Virus record (IMG/VR): IMGVR_UViG_3300015199_000002
Location: 18,985 to 82,984 of that record
Strand: one strand, 5' to 3'
Length of the DNA: 64,000 nucleotides
Origin: a virus
The notes below the pieces were generated by a model. That model saw only the letters and a program-made list of their open reading frames with translations. It searched no databases and was not told where the DNA came from. The translations under genes were made by a program, and so were the position numbers. This document shows, in pieces, positions 17,367 to 25,475 of the stretch; the first letter of the stretch is position 1; each line of letters opens with the position of its first letter.

Positions 17367-19181
17367 TTAATACTCATATCCGCTAATTGATACTTTACCG
17401 TAACCAACGGCTGCTGCTGTTCCGGTAGCCCCGATGCCTTGGATAGTAATCCCTATTCCGGTTCCGCCGGCGAACTCTAGTCCATCCGGTATCTCTATTA
17501 CCATTGCTTGAGATATGCCTGCTGTAGCTGAAGCTGCTCCTATAGACCAAGAATCAACCAATGGAGAACCGAGAGCTACGACGCCGGATAAGTTTGCTCT
17601 CATATTTACCTGAATGGTTCCTGCTGTAGTTATCGCTACATATGTTATTGTAATTTTCTGGATACGATAAGTTTTTCCTGTAGTAACAACTGCGGGGGTA
17701 GTGGTTGCTCCAACAGCAGCACCAGACTTATATCCAGTTAAAGATTGTAGTGTTTCTGTATTAGTAGAAACTACCTGAGCTGCCATGAAAAGATTAGAAA
17801 TATTTCTTCCTGTATCTTTTTGATCTTGTGTAGAAACTGCATACGTACTTTGAGTATTTTTAGCGTTAATTGGTAATTCTCTGACGTTGGTGCCGTCAGT
17901 TCCGCCTACTTGCACAGGGTTGCCGCTAATTGCCGACCCAGCTGCAGTTGTTCCCACAACCTGAGCATTTAGTGCAGATGCGGTAGCATTAAATACCTGT
18001 ACTGAGGAGACCCCGGCCCCGGCGTTCCAAGCAACAGTAGCTGTGCCTGATGTGTACGTACTGCACCTAAATCTAACCTGCTGAAATCCTCCACAAGGGA
18101 TCATAAAGAGACCGGGAGAATTTAGCGAAGGTAATATAATCGGGGAACTCTGTACCTGGATCGCCTCAATTGCAGTCCAGTTTGTACCGTCTGCGGTCGC
18201 TTCGGGACTTAAAACAAGAGTAAATGTTCCGGTAACTTGAAAGTTAATTGTTGAACATCCGTTTACCGTTGCGGTTACTGCTCCGTTCAGAGCATTTATT
18301 GTCCCGGAGCCACTCTTATCTAAAAAGGTGTTGATGCCGGTTTGGTCGGTAGGCAGAACTGCTCTAATAACCTGAGCAGATGTTGTTCCACTTCCAAATA
18401 GAGCAGCTCCGGTTGAGTTACCAATTTGCGCCGCAGTTCTTAGGGTTTGGCCCCCCACTGTGCCGAAATTGAAATCGGCGGCTCCTGTGGCGTTTCCTAT
18501 CTCAGCTGCAGTTCTAAGAGTTTGCGCTCCAACAGTTCCGAAGTTAAAATCAGCTGCACCTGTTGCGTTACCGATTTGGGCAGCGGATCTTAGAGTATTT
18601 GCTCCAACCGCACCATAGTTTTCATCGTACGGGAAGGGTGCTGGAGGCTCTCCGGACCCCGCATTCCAGCTAACGGTGGCCGTTCCTGACGTGTATGAAG
18701 AACAGCGGAGTCTAACCTGTTGGAATCCTCCGCAATCAATCCGGAAGAGACCTGGAGAATTTAGCGAGGAGATTACGAAAGAGGCATACTGAACCTGTAC
18801 TATAGAAATCGCAGTCCAGTTTGTACCGTCAGCTGTTCCCTCCGGACTCAAAACAAGGCTAAATGTTCCGGTAACTTGAAAATATGTTGTGGAACAACCA
18901 TTGACTGTCTCAGTTATTGTTGCGTTTAATGCTGATATTGTTCCAGATCCAGATTTGTCTAGAAAAGTGTTAATTCCGGTTTGATTAGATGATAGAGTAA
19001 CTGGAAGAGAAGCTGCCATTAAACCTTGGCCTACGCTAATAGCGTTCCCCGATCCATCGTTTAAATTTGTTGGTACGTGGCCAGTTGAAGTTACTTCTAA
19101 CCAGTTATCTTCAACACCAGAAGAATTAGAGCCTACTATTTTAACGGATTGTGATGCTTGCGCCTCAGTAAGATCTGCCAT
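17367..19181 (-). CDS. Repeat-containing fibre-like structural protein
   Basis: 604 residues. It contains repeats of about 22 residues of the form GTVGAQTLRTAAQIGNATGA, shared with the gene upstream at 19243..20709. A larger duplicated module of roughly 90 residues is also present (LDKSGSGTISALNA, CSTTYFQVTGTFSLVLSPE and CSTINFQVTGTFTLVLSPE, GGFQQVRLRCSSYTSGTATV). The C-terminal domain (KTYRIQKITITYVAITTAGT) is beta-rich. Head fibre or tail fibre are both possible. Placement between scaffold and capsid genes slightly favours a head-associated role. Confidence 0.65.
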   Translation of the reverse strand: MADLTEAQASQSVKIVGSNSSGVEDNWLEVTSTGHVPTNLNDGSGNAISVGQGLMAASLPVTLSSNQTGINTFLDKSGSGTISALNATITETVNGCSTTYFQVTGTFSLVLSPEGTADGTNWTAISIVQVQYASFVISSLNSPGLFRIDCGGFQQVRLRCSSYTSGTATVSWNAGSGEPPAPFPYDENYGAVGANTLRSAAQIGNATGAADFNFGTVGAQTLRTAAEIGNATGAADFNFGTVGGQTLRTAAQIGNSTGAALFGSGTTSAQVIRAVLPTDQTGINTFLDKSGSGTINALNGAVTATVNGCSTINFQVTGTFTLVLSPEATADGTNWTAIEAIQVQSSPIILPSLNSPGLFMIPCGGFQQVRFRCSTYTSGTATVAWNAGAGVSSVQVFNATASALNAQVVGTTAAGSAISGNPVQVGGTDGTNVRELPINAKNTQSTYAVSTQDQKDTGRNISNLFMAAQVVSTNTETLQSLTGYKSGAAVGATTTPAVVTTGKTYRIQKITITYVAITTAGTIQVNMRANLSGVVALGSPLVDSWSIGAASATAGISQAMVIEIPDGLEFAGGTGIGITIQGIGATGTAAAVGYGKVSISGYEY

Positions 19182-19197
19182 TTAAAACTCTTAGTTT

Positions 19198-19232
19198 AAA
19201 AAAATAAGGGGGAGAAGAAGATTCTTCTCCCC
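19198..19232 (-). terminator. Intrinsic terminator between two repeat-fibre genes
   Basis: On the minus strand GGGGAGAAG and CTTCTCCCC form a perfect 9-bp stem with a 6-base loop, followed by CTTATTTTTTT. It lies just after the stop of the 488-aa gene. It should reduce readthrough into the 604-aa gene and the capsid gene, implying another promoter further downstream or partial termination. Confidence 0.85.
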
Positions 19233-19242
19233 AAGTTTTATA

Positions 19243-20709
19243 TTATACTTCTTGTCCGCAAATAGTGCTGTAAACATCCTGAGATTGATTATCTCTATTT
19301 GTCACCGCAACACGAACTCGAACACCTGCCGCAACAGAAATAGGATCTTGAAGCGTAATGCTCATATTAGGAGTAGCCGTTGAATTGAATTGCACAAACT
19401 TAGAAGTAAATACTCCGGTCGCAACTCCAGTTTCAATTTCCACTTCAATTTTAGCTTTACCAGAGCCGGTAGCTTCGATTTGTTTCAAAAGAAGAGTTTT
19501 ACCGGCGGTAACAGTGTAATCGTGGTTATTAGTAGCGTTAGCGGCCAACGTAGCAACCGTTTTATAATCATCAACTGCAGTTCCCAGAGGAGCTGAAGAT
19601 AAAGTAACAGGAACAGGATTAGTACTAGATACGTCAGCCCCCGCAACAGCTAAGTTAGCCGCTACGCGAAGTGTCTGAGCTCCAGTTGCCCCGTTATTGA
19701 AATCAGCTGCCCCGGTGGCATTACCAATTTGAGCGGCAGATCTTACTGTATTAGCTCCAACAGTTCCATAGTTTGTGTCTACAGTAGTAGGAAAATTAGT
19801 GGAGGTGGTTGTTAGCGTTATACTGGTGGTGATGTCAACCTTAGATTCGCCGGAAGCTGTGAAGCTTTGGCTATTGGTACCATCTGTTAGCTTAACTGGC
19901 CACGCGTTGGCTATAGTATTAGGAGCTCCTTGATTGGAGGTAGTTCTTAAAGTTTGAGCTCCGGTGGCTCCCGCGTTGAAGTCAGCAGCTCCAGTTGCGT
20001 TACCAATTTGAGAGGCTGCTCTTAGAGTTTGAGCCCCGACAGTTCCGAAATTAAAGTCTGCAGCGCCTGTGGCGTTACCGATTTGGGCAGCGGTTCGGGG
20101 AGTATTTGCTCCAACAGTTCCGTAGTTATGGTCGTCGGTTGATGTGACGGTTGCGGTAACAAGAAGTCTACCACTAGAATCTACTTGAAGAGCCGCTTGC
20201 TGTCCGTTAGTTAAAGTGGGAAGAACAGTATTAAACTGGCCTCCCGTTAGCTGAGAGAATGAAGCAACTGTTCCTGGAGCCACTGGGCCATCAGATTGAT
20301 CTTTAGTAATCCAAGGAGAGGTTCCTTGAGTCGTTGTTACAGTTCCCGACACCACCCAAGGGCTGGTTGATTGAGTAACCGCTACAGTCGCGGGAAAATT
20401 GTCTACGTTTACATGAAGATTAGCTCCAGAAGGTTGAACTACAGTAACCGTGTCTGAAGATGTTAGCGCTCTAATAGTACGAGGGTCAATTTGAACCCCG
20501 GCTACGTTAATACCAACGTCTAGAGCTCGTTGAGCTCCATTAGTTTGTGATGTTAGACCATTCCCTGCGGCGTCGTCTAGTTTTGTTGTTATCTTACCAG
20601 CAGCATCTACTGCTAGAGCTTGGGATGTAATTGTTCCGTCTACGATCTTGGCGGCTACGTCTCCGTTATTTTCTGTTCTTACTGGCAGGCTGCTATTATA
20701 ATCACTCAT
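19243..20709 (-). CDS. Repeat-containing fibre-like structural protein
   Basis: 488 residues. The N-terminus (LPVRTENNGDVAAKIVDGTI) is followed by several NYGTVGANTxRTAAQIGNA-type repeats like those in 17367..19181, then a C-terminal beta domain (DYTVTAGKTLLLKQIEATGS, KIEVEIETG, AAGVRVRVAVTNRDN). The last part resembles small jelly-roll heads of phage fibres. It starts 1 base after the stop of the 59-aa coiled-coil gene and is followed by an intrinsic terminator. Confidence 0.65.
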   Translation of the reverse strand: MSDYNSSLPVRTENNGDVAAKIVDGTITSQALAVDAAGKITTKLDDAAGNGLTSQTNGAQRALDVGINVAGVQIDPRTIRALTSSDTVTVVQPSGANLHVNVDNFPATVAVTQSTSPWVVSGTVTTTQGTSPWITKDQSDGPVAPGTVASFSQLTGGQFNTVLPTLTNGQQAALQVDSSGRLLVTATVTSTDDHNYGTVGANTPRTAAQIGNATGAADFNFGTVGAQTLRAASQIGNATGAADFNAGATGAQTLRTTSNQGAPNTIANAWPVKLTDGTNSQSFTASGESKVDITTSITLTTTSTNFPTTVDTNYGTVGANTVRSAAQIGNATGAADFNNGATGAQTLRVAANLAVAGADVSSTNPVPVTLSSAPLGTAVDDYKTVATLAANATNNHDYTVTAGKTLLLKQIEATGSGKAKIEVEIETGVATGVFTSKFVQFNSTATPNMSITLQDPISVAAGVRVRVAVTNRDNQSQDVYSTICGQEV

Positions 20710-20710
20710 G

Positions 20711-20890
20711 CTATCTCAGGTCCCTTACTTTTTCAGTTAGTTCTTTTTCTTTGTCTTCTTGTATCTTTACGTGCTCTTTCATCCTATCGATACTTTCGGA
20801 TGCTTCTTCAATCCGAACTTCCAGGTTCAGTTTAGCGGAATGAACTGCGGCCAACTCGGCCTTAATTTTCTTTATTTCTAGGGGAGTCAT
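20711..20890 (-). CDS. Small coiled-coil protein
   Basis: 59 residues, missed by length filters. The start at 20890 overlaps the stop of the upstream gene by one base (TAATG) and the stop is 1 base before the next ATG, so it is fully locked into the operon. The sequence is an almost continuous charged helix (EIKKIKAELAAVHSAKLNLE, ESIDRMKEHVKIQEDKEKEL). It probably acts as a small structural or chaperone coiled coil. No family is recognised. Confidence 0.7.
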   Translation of the reverse strand: MTPLEIKKIKAELAAVHSAKLNLEVRIEEASESIDRMKEHVKIQEDKEKELTEKVRDLR

Positions 20891-21630
20891 TAACTTATCT
20901 CCAATATCTGTAATCTAGCTTCAAATGTTGCGACTGTTGGTCTTGTGTGAAGAACTTGTATTTGCACATTGTCTCCGGCAACCAGCTGAGTTCCGTTGTT
21001 GTCCCAAGATAAAAAGTCAAAAATTTCATTCATGCTTCCAAAAAAAGTTCTTCGGGTGTCCACCACCACGGAATTGAACAATAACGTGAACTTAGCTATA
21101 TTCTCTCCTGAGACACTTGCTTTTTGGAAAACAGCCGTCTTACTTAGAGGGACAGTATACGTAACTACCTGAGTTGTTATGGAGGAGGCTACTCCAGTGA
21201 CCTCGTTGTAGGCGTTAATGACCTTGGTATTCGAGGGGATACTGCCGCCGGGGATTGTATATAAGCTGCCGTCAGGGGCAACCTTTAGTCCTATTAGGTC
21301 GGTCCCATCGGTGCCCCCTATTAGGGTCGCCTGGACGGGCGGAGGAGCTCCCGTAGGTCCTACAGAAGGATTCACGGCAGAGATCGTGCCTGAGACCTGT
21401 ACTGTACCGTCGGGAGCTACTCTGATGGCGGCCTGAGGGCCGGTTAAGGTGCCGTCTGTGGTCCCAACCACTACTATGCTGTCTTCTTGGGATGTTATGA
21501 CGAGAGTCTGCTGCCCGCCGATATTGACCGACGCGTCTATAGTCGTGCGGAGCTGATCATTAGGCTCGTCGTAGACTCGCTGAAGTATCTGCTGTTCACT
21601 AAGTTTAGTGATGTTTGGGTTTTTAGCCAT
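20890..21630 (-). CDS. Fibre-associated protein, KLGEQQI family (copy 3 of 3)
   Basis: 246 residues. The N-terminus (ITKLSEQQILQRVYDEPNDQ) matches the proteins at 4441..4905 and 9408..9851. The C-terminal half is a jelly-roll-like domain (FTLLFNSVVVDTRRTFFG, EIFDFLSWDNNG, AGDNVQIQVLHTRP, FEARLQIL), a pattern seen in phage receptor-binding or decoration proteins. It starts 18 bases from a set of tandem hairpin repeats and heads a small group with the coiled-coil and repeat-fibre genes. Confidence 0.65.
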   Translation of the reverse strand: MAKNPNITKLSEQQILQRVYDEPNDQLRTTIDASVNIGGQQTLVITSQEDSIVVVGTTDGTLTGPQAAIRVAPDGTVQVSGTISAVNPSVGPTGAPPPVQATLIGGTDGTDLIGLKVAPDGSLYTIPGGSIPSNTKVINAYNEVTGVASSITTQVVTYTVPLSKTAVFQKASVSGENIAKFTLLFNSVVVDTRRTFFGSMNEIFDFLSWDNNGTQLVAGDNVQIQVLHTRPTVATFEARLQILEIS

Positions 21631-21648
21631 GGCGAGTATCCTTCTAAA

Positions 21649-21744
21649 TGTCGCAATTCAACTATTGCGACAATTTATGTCGCAATTCAACTATTGCGAC
21701 AATTTATGTCGCAATTCAACTATTGCGACAATTTATGTCGCAAT
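21649..21744 (-). repeat. Three tandem hairpins plus a half copy
   Basis: A 29-base unit repeats at 21649, 21678 and 21707, with a half unit at 21736. Each full unit contains perfect 9-bp arms TGTCGCAAT and ATTGCGACA around a TCAACT loop, separated by ATTTA. The half unit overlaps the stop codon of the scaffold gene. The array fills the gap between scaffold and the fibre-associated gene. There is no T tract, so it may be an RNA processing or stability element or a binding array for a dimeric protein. Confidence 0.9.
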
Positions 21745-21745
21745 A

Positions 21746-22699
21746 CTACACTCCCATGTTTCTTTTGCGCTTCGTGAACTCTCTCCAGCTTCCTCGATCT
21801 TGAGCGGGAGGGGCTTCAGTCTGCGATTCAGCGGGCTTAGAGAACTTGGGGTTCGCACTCTTCAATTGCTTCACCTTGGCTTTGGTGATGGCCTTGATGA
21901 TGTCTTCTCCGAATAGCGAGATCAGTTTGTCTCCGTCGAGCGCTCCGTCTGCGCCTTTGTACCCGGATACGCGTTCTTGGAACTCTTTGTCATAGTCTTC
22001 GCGAGCGATCTTAGCGAGCTGTTCGGCAGGCATTTCCCAGCCGTTCTTGTTGCTAACGCGTTGAAGTTGTGCCATTCGTGCAATTGACCATGGAGTCTTA
22101 GGAACACCGGAGTCTTCTAATGCTTTTGTGAACAGTTTGTCAAGGCGGGTAATCTGTGCACGTTCTTCAGCCGTTGCAGCTTCCCGTTTCTTGGATTCTT
22201 CTCTTACCAACTCCGCTCTCTTAGCTTCTTCTGCGCGCTCAGCTTCTTTGGCTTCATAGGAGCGAACTTTTTCTTCGAGTTCGCGTTCTTTCTTAGCCGC
22301 AGGAGATTCTTGTTCTCGTTTGATAATTTCAGTGAGAGTTTCTTCTGAGAACTTGCGGAGGTCGATACCGAGTTTCTCCATGGCGACTTTTGGGTTCTCT
22401 TTAAGCATCTTGAGAACGGCTTCGGTTTCTTTCCGGGACATCGCAGCGTCTTGAAATCTGCGGTTAGCTACTGAAGCCTGCTGAGCTAACTTAATCACGT
22501 CTTCTTCTGGAAGTTCAATATCTGCACCCTCAAGTTTCAACTTGAGTTTGCGAATTTCTTTAGCGGTGGGAGCAGGAGCTTCTGCTGCCGCGGGCGCCGC
22601 TACCTTTTCTGTGGCTGGAGCTACCTTGGTGACGTCTGAAGCCAACGAAGGCGTACTTGCGGGCGGGGCTACTGCTGGGGTTTCTACTGATTGTGACAT
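21746..22699 (-). CDS. Capsid scaffolding protein
   Basis: 317 residues. An Ala/Pro-rich disordered N-terminus is followed by LKLEGADIELPEEDVIKLAQ and SVANRRFQDAAMSRKE, a pattern of phage scaffolding proteins. A long charged coiled coil (ERELEEKVRSYEAKEAERAE) and a basic C-terminus (SWREFTKRKRNMG), which usually contacts the coat protein, complete it. Position after portal and before the capsid gene fits. It overlaps the GIY-YIG gene upstream by 16 bases and ends inside the hairpin-repeat array. Confidence 0.8.
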   Translation of the reverse strand: MSQSVETPAVAPPASTPSLASDVTKVAPATEKVAAPAAAEAPAPTAKEIRKLKLKLEGADIELPEEDVIKLAQQASVANRRFQDAAMSRKETEAVLKMLKENPKVAMEKLGIDLRKFSEETLTEIIKREQESPAAKKERELEEKVRSYEAKEAERAEEAKRAELVREESKKREAATAEERAQITRLDKLFTKALEDSGVPKTPWSIARMAQLQRVSNKNGWEMPAEQLAKIAREDYDKEFQERVSGYKGADGALDGDKLISLFGEDIIKAITKAKVKQLKSANPKFSKPAESQTEAPPAQDRGSWREFTKRKRNMGV

Positions 22700-23385
22700 T
22701 TTGATGTCTCCTTTTTAGTTATTAATTGCGCGTTGTAGTATGTCAGGGTTGAAGTGTTTTCTTGCCGCCCCAACAACATGGCGGAAAGAGTCTGCTGTGT
22801 AATTTTTATTTTTGAAGCCGCAGACTTTATAGATTCAAATATTTCTCCAGTAACAGAGTCTACTATTTTTATTCGGCTGTGCGCCGGATGACTTATGCCT
22901 TTTTTGGCAGCGCTCATTTTTGCTCTAGTTTCTTCCGACCTTACTGCTCCTAGGGCATTCTTATTGCCCGCGAGTGCTTTAGATATTTTAATCCCGGTCG
23001 CTGCTGGCCTTTTAAGTCCTAGATGTCCGTTTGGTTTTCCAGTTTTAGATTCTGAAAGCTTTCTTCTCATTTCTTCCGATCTTACTAACCCCTTAATGCC
23101 GGTGGAGTTATCGCCACCTTTGGCTATATTGTAGCCGTCTGGAGTTAGTGCCTGGAAGTAATCTATGAAAAAGATCTCGGAGTCATTCAACTGCTCTTGA
23201 GATGCGCACCCGCTCACCGTGTCTACGGTGAATGACTCGGCTCCATATTTTTTAATGGCTCTAGATAGCAGCGGGCAGCCACTATTTTTAGCCTTATGTT
23301 TTGACCATCGGGCTTCTAAAGACTGAACGGTCTGCCCTATGTAGCACTTTCCGTTCACTTTATTTGTGATTTTATATATTACCAT
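22684..23385 (-). CDS. GIY-YIG homing endonuclease with NUMOD3 repeats
   Basis: 233 residues. It opens with VIYKITNKVNGKCYIGQT, where KCYIG is the second half of the GIY-YIG signature. It then has ARWSKH with the conserved Arg, and NDSEIFFIDYF with the catalytic Glu. Several NUMOD3-type DNA-binding repeats follow (SEEMRRKLSESKTGKPNG, SEETRAKMSAAKKGISHP), then a helix-turn-helix-like end (SAASKIKITQQTLSAMLLG). It lies between portal and scaffold, two bases after one and overlapping the other by 16 bases, as expected of an intergenic homing gene. Confidence 0.9.
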   Translation of the reverse strand: MVIYKITNKVNGKCYIGQTVQSLEARWSKHKAKNSGCPLLSRAIKKYGAESFTVDTVSGCASQEQLNDSEIFFIDYFQALTPDGYNIAKGGDNSTGIKGLVRSEEMRRKLSESKTGKPNGHLGLKRPAATGIKISKALAGNKNALGAVRSEETRAKMSAAKKGISHPAHSRIKIVDSVTGEIFESIKSAASKIKITQQTLSAMLLGRQENTSTLTYYNAQLITKKETSKCHNQ

Positions 23386-23387
23386 TT

Positions 23388-25469
23388 TTATTGCCCCGTT
23401 GATGCTTTCATATTCGCATATGCTTCTTGCGCCGCCGGTGTCGCCGCCTTGGGCAAGTTCGGCAATCCGGACGGCTTAATGGACTCGGCCTGCTGCATCC
23501 CGGGAGGGGTCGGGTTCTGCGTAGCTGGCATACCTGGTCCTGGAGGGCCGACAGGCTTTGGCGGACCCCCCTGTCCTGGAGGAGGGGGCGAGGCGGCTTG
23601 GCCAGGAGCAGGAGGGGCGCCTGGAGGCGGCATAGGAGTAAGCGGAGTCTGACCGAGAAGCGTCAGAAGCTGAGGGTCGCCGTTCTTAAGGGCGTCAATG
23701 TGGTCCTGGATATGCTTGGTCACTGCGTTGACAATAGCCGGCGTACTTCTTGCTTCTGGCGAGTCCAGGCAGGTAGAATGCTCCTTGATGTGCTCAACAT
23801 GCTGGTCTGTGATAACGACCATAACATTTTTACCGTCCTGGAGATCTTCGTTCTCACTTCGGATGTTTAGGATCTGGCTGGTCTCGTGCTCATACAAGGA
23901 GTCAATAGTGCCGGTGGTGATCACTTCGAAGTAATGGGCGGGGTTCGTGATCATTTTGTTCTGGAGAAGATCCTGCGCTTCCTGCAATCTTCCAGCAGGT
24001 GTTTTTGAGATAGGGTTAACTGTCTCAACGCACACTCTGTTGATGCCGTCAAGGTCGGATCCTTTGAATGCCTGCACTCGGAACCGGTTGCTTTTTCCGG
24101 CGATGCTTGCAATTCTCGGTGTTGCTGCATAGTCCTGTAGGATCTCAATCAACCCAGTGCCGACGTCCTCTAGGAGTCGGTTATAGGATTGCTGCAGGCC
24201 ACTGTTGAATTGCACCGCTTGGGCGGCAACGAGGGCTAGGGCTGCGCCAGAGTGAAGGGAACTTTCCGGGTTACCGCGGGCGACACTGTTGATACCGGAG
24301 AGGGTTTCCATCAAGTGCTGAACTCGGTCAAGCTGACTGAAGATTTCAGCCGGGGTTTGCACCAGGTTCAGGGGCTCTGGTTTTCCGATGTTCTTATCAT
24401 ACTCAATGGCATTCAAGCCTTGAGCAAGAGCCACTACGTTGATCTCAGCACCACGAGGAATCAGGATGTTCTGAGTCCCGTAGTTCATCTGGTTGGTGGT
24501 GATGATAGACATCAAGGAGCTATAGATCTTCTGTAGCCCCATCAGGTCATAGGCCACCGTGTATCCGAACGGGGTACCAAAGAATTCAGCGGGAGCTATG
24601 CGGTAGATAGGAATATGTTTGAATGCTAAGGGTCCATCGTTAAGATAGACGTCAACGTCAACAAATTCCATCTGCCGGCCGTTGGGAAGAGCAGGGGTGG
24701 GTTCGTGATAGAACTTATACACCGGGATATAGTCGCCGTTAGTGTATGCATCGAATGTCAGGAATGAGTACCGGGAAAAGTAGTCAGGCGACTTAGATAT
24801 GGACAGGATGTCGTTGGATTTGTCTGGGTACTTTGCTGCCAGATCGTATTTATTCTTAAACTCGCGTACGCACTTCCACGGCGGTCCTGCATTTGATTCT
24901 GACCAGCACTCGCGGATCACGTCTAGAGGATGGAACGTGTTGAACACTGCGTCGCCGTCGTAGATGGGCTGTCCATTTTCTCCAACATCGTAGATCTGCC
25001 CTTTTGTGGCATCCCAGTCAAGAGTTACAAACCCCTCGCCTGAGATAATCGCTAGCTCTGTTGCCCTCTTTAATTCTATCTCGAGCCTTTTCTCCATCAT
25101 GTAATAATCAAGTACTGAGCGGGCCAGAATTGTCTGATTAGCAGACTTAGAGTCGGTATTTTGCGCCGTCGGCTGAAGTGCAGGCCGTTGCGATGTAGTT
25201 AAGGTGAGAAGATTCTGAAGAAGGGAGCGGTAGTGATTGGGAATGCTGACGTAAAGTTCGCCATTCATGCCGCCTTGGTTTAATTTCGAACTATCCATTC
25301 CGGCCTGGGTGATCCCATAATATGCTAAGTAGGATCTCTTCCACTTATCCAAGAATTGGAATTTTGAGGTGAACATGTAAAAGTCCATAATTTTTTTGCT
25401 GAGGGTTCTGGTAAGGTCTTCAGGAGAAGCTGCTCCCCAATATTGGTCTGTCGTTGCGCCGATACTCAT
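23388..25469 (-). CDS. Portal protein
   Basis: 693 residues. Portal-type features include the N-terminal helical region (WKRSYLAYYGITQAG), NELYVSIPNHYRSLLQNLL-like core motifs, and the stretch FGTPFGYTVAYDLMGLQKIY followed by a QLDRVQHLMETLSGINSVAR stem helix. The C-terminal ~110 residues are rich in Pro/Gly and probably disordered inside the capsid. The dodecamer forms the DNA channel and docks the terminase. It lies directly downstream of the terminase gene (6-base gap), the usual packaging order. Confidence 0.88.
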   Translation of the reverse strand: MSIGATTDQYWGAASPEDLTRTLSKKIMDFYMFTSKFQFLDKWKRSYLAYYGITQAGMDSSKLNQGGMNGELYVSIPNHYRSLLQNLLTLTTSQRPALQPTAQNTDSKSANQTILARSVLDYYMMEKRLEIELKRATELAIISGEGFVTLDWDATKGQIYDVGENGQPIYDGDAVFNTFHPLDVIRECWSESNAGPPWKCVREFKNKYDLAAKYPDKSNDILSISKSPDYFSRYSFLTFDAYTNGDYIPVYKFYHEPTPALPNGRQMEFVDVDVYLNDGPLAFKHIPIYRIAPAEFFGTPFGYTVAYDLMGLQKIYSSLMSIITTNQMNYGTQNILIPRGAEINVVALAQGLNAIEYDKNIGKPEPLNLVQTPAEIFSQLDRVQHLMETLSGINSVARGNPESSLHSGAALALVAAQAVQFNSGLQQSYNRLLEDVGTGLIEILQDYAATPRIASIAGKSNRFRVQAFKGSDLDGINRVCVETVNPISKTPAGRLQEAQDLLQNKMITNPAHYFEVITTGTIDSLYEHETSQILNIRSENEDLQDGKNVMVVITDQHVEHIKEHSTCLDSPEARSTPAIVNAVTKHIQDHIDALKNGDPQLLTLLGQTPLTPMPPPGAPPAPGQAASPPPPGQGGPPKPVGPPGPGMPATQNPTPPGMQQAESIKPSGLPNLPKAATPAAQEAYANMKASTGQ

Positions 25470-25475
25470 TGTTAA

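Noticed and set aside
21658-21734. Possible CRISPR array from the repeated 29-base units
   Set aside because: The units are directly adjacent without unique spacers, and no cas gene is present. It is a hairpin tandem repeat.
23427-23870. Arginine/glycine-rich plus-strand frames opposite the portal C-terminus
   Set aside because: Antisense of the Pro/Gly-rich portal tail; composition explains the open frames.
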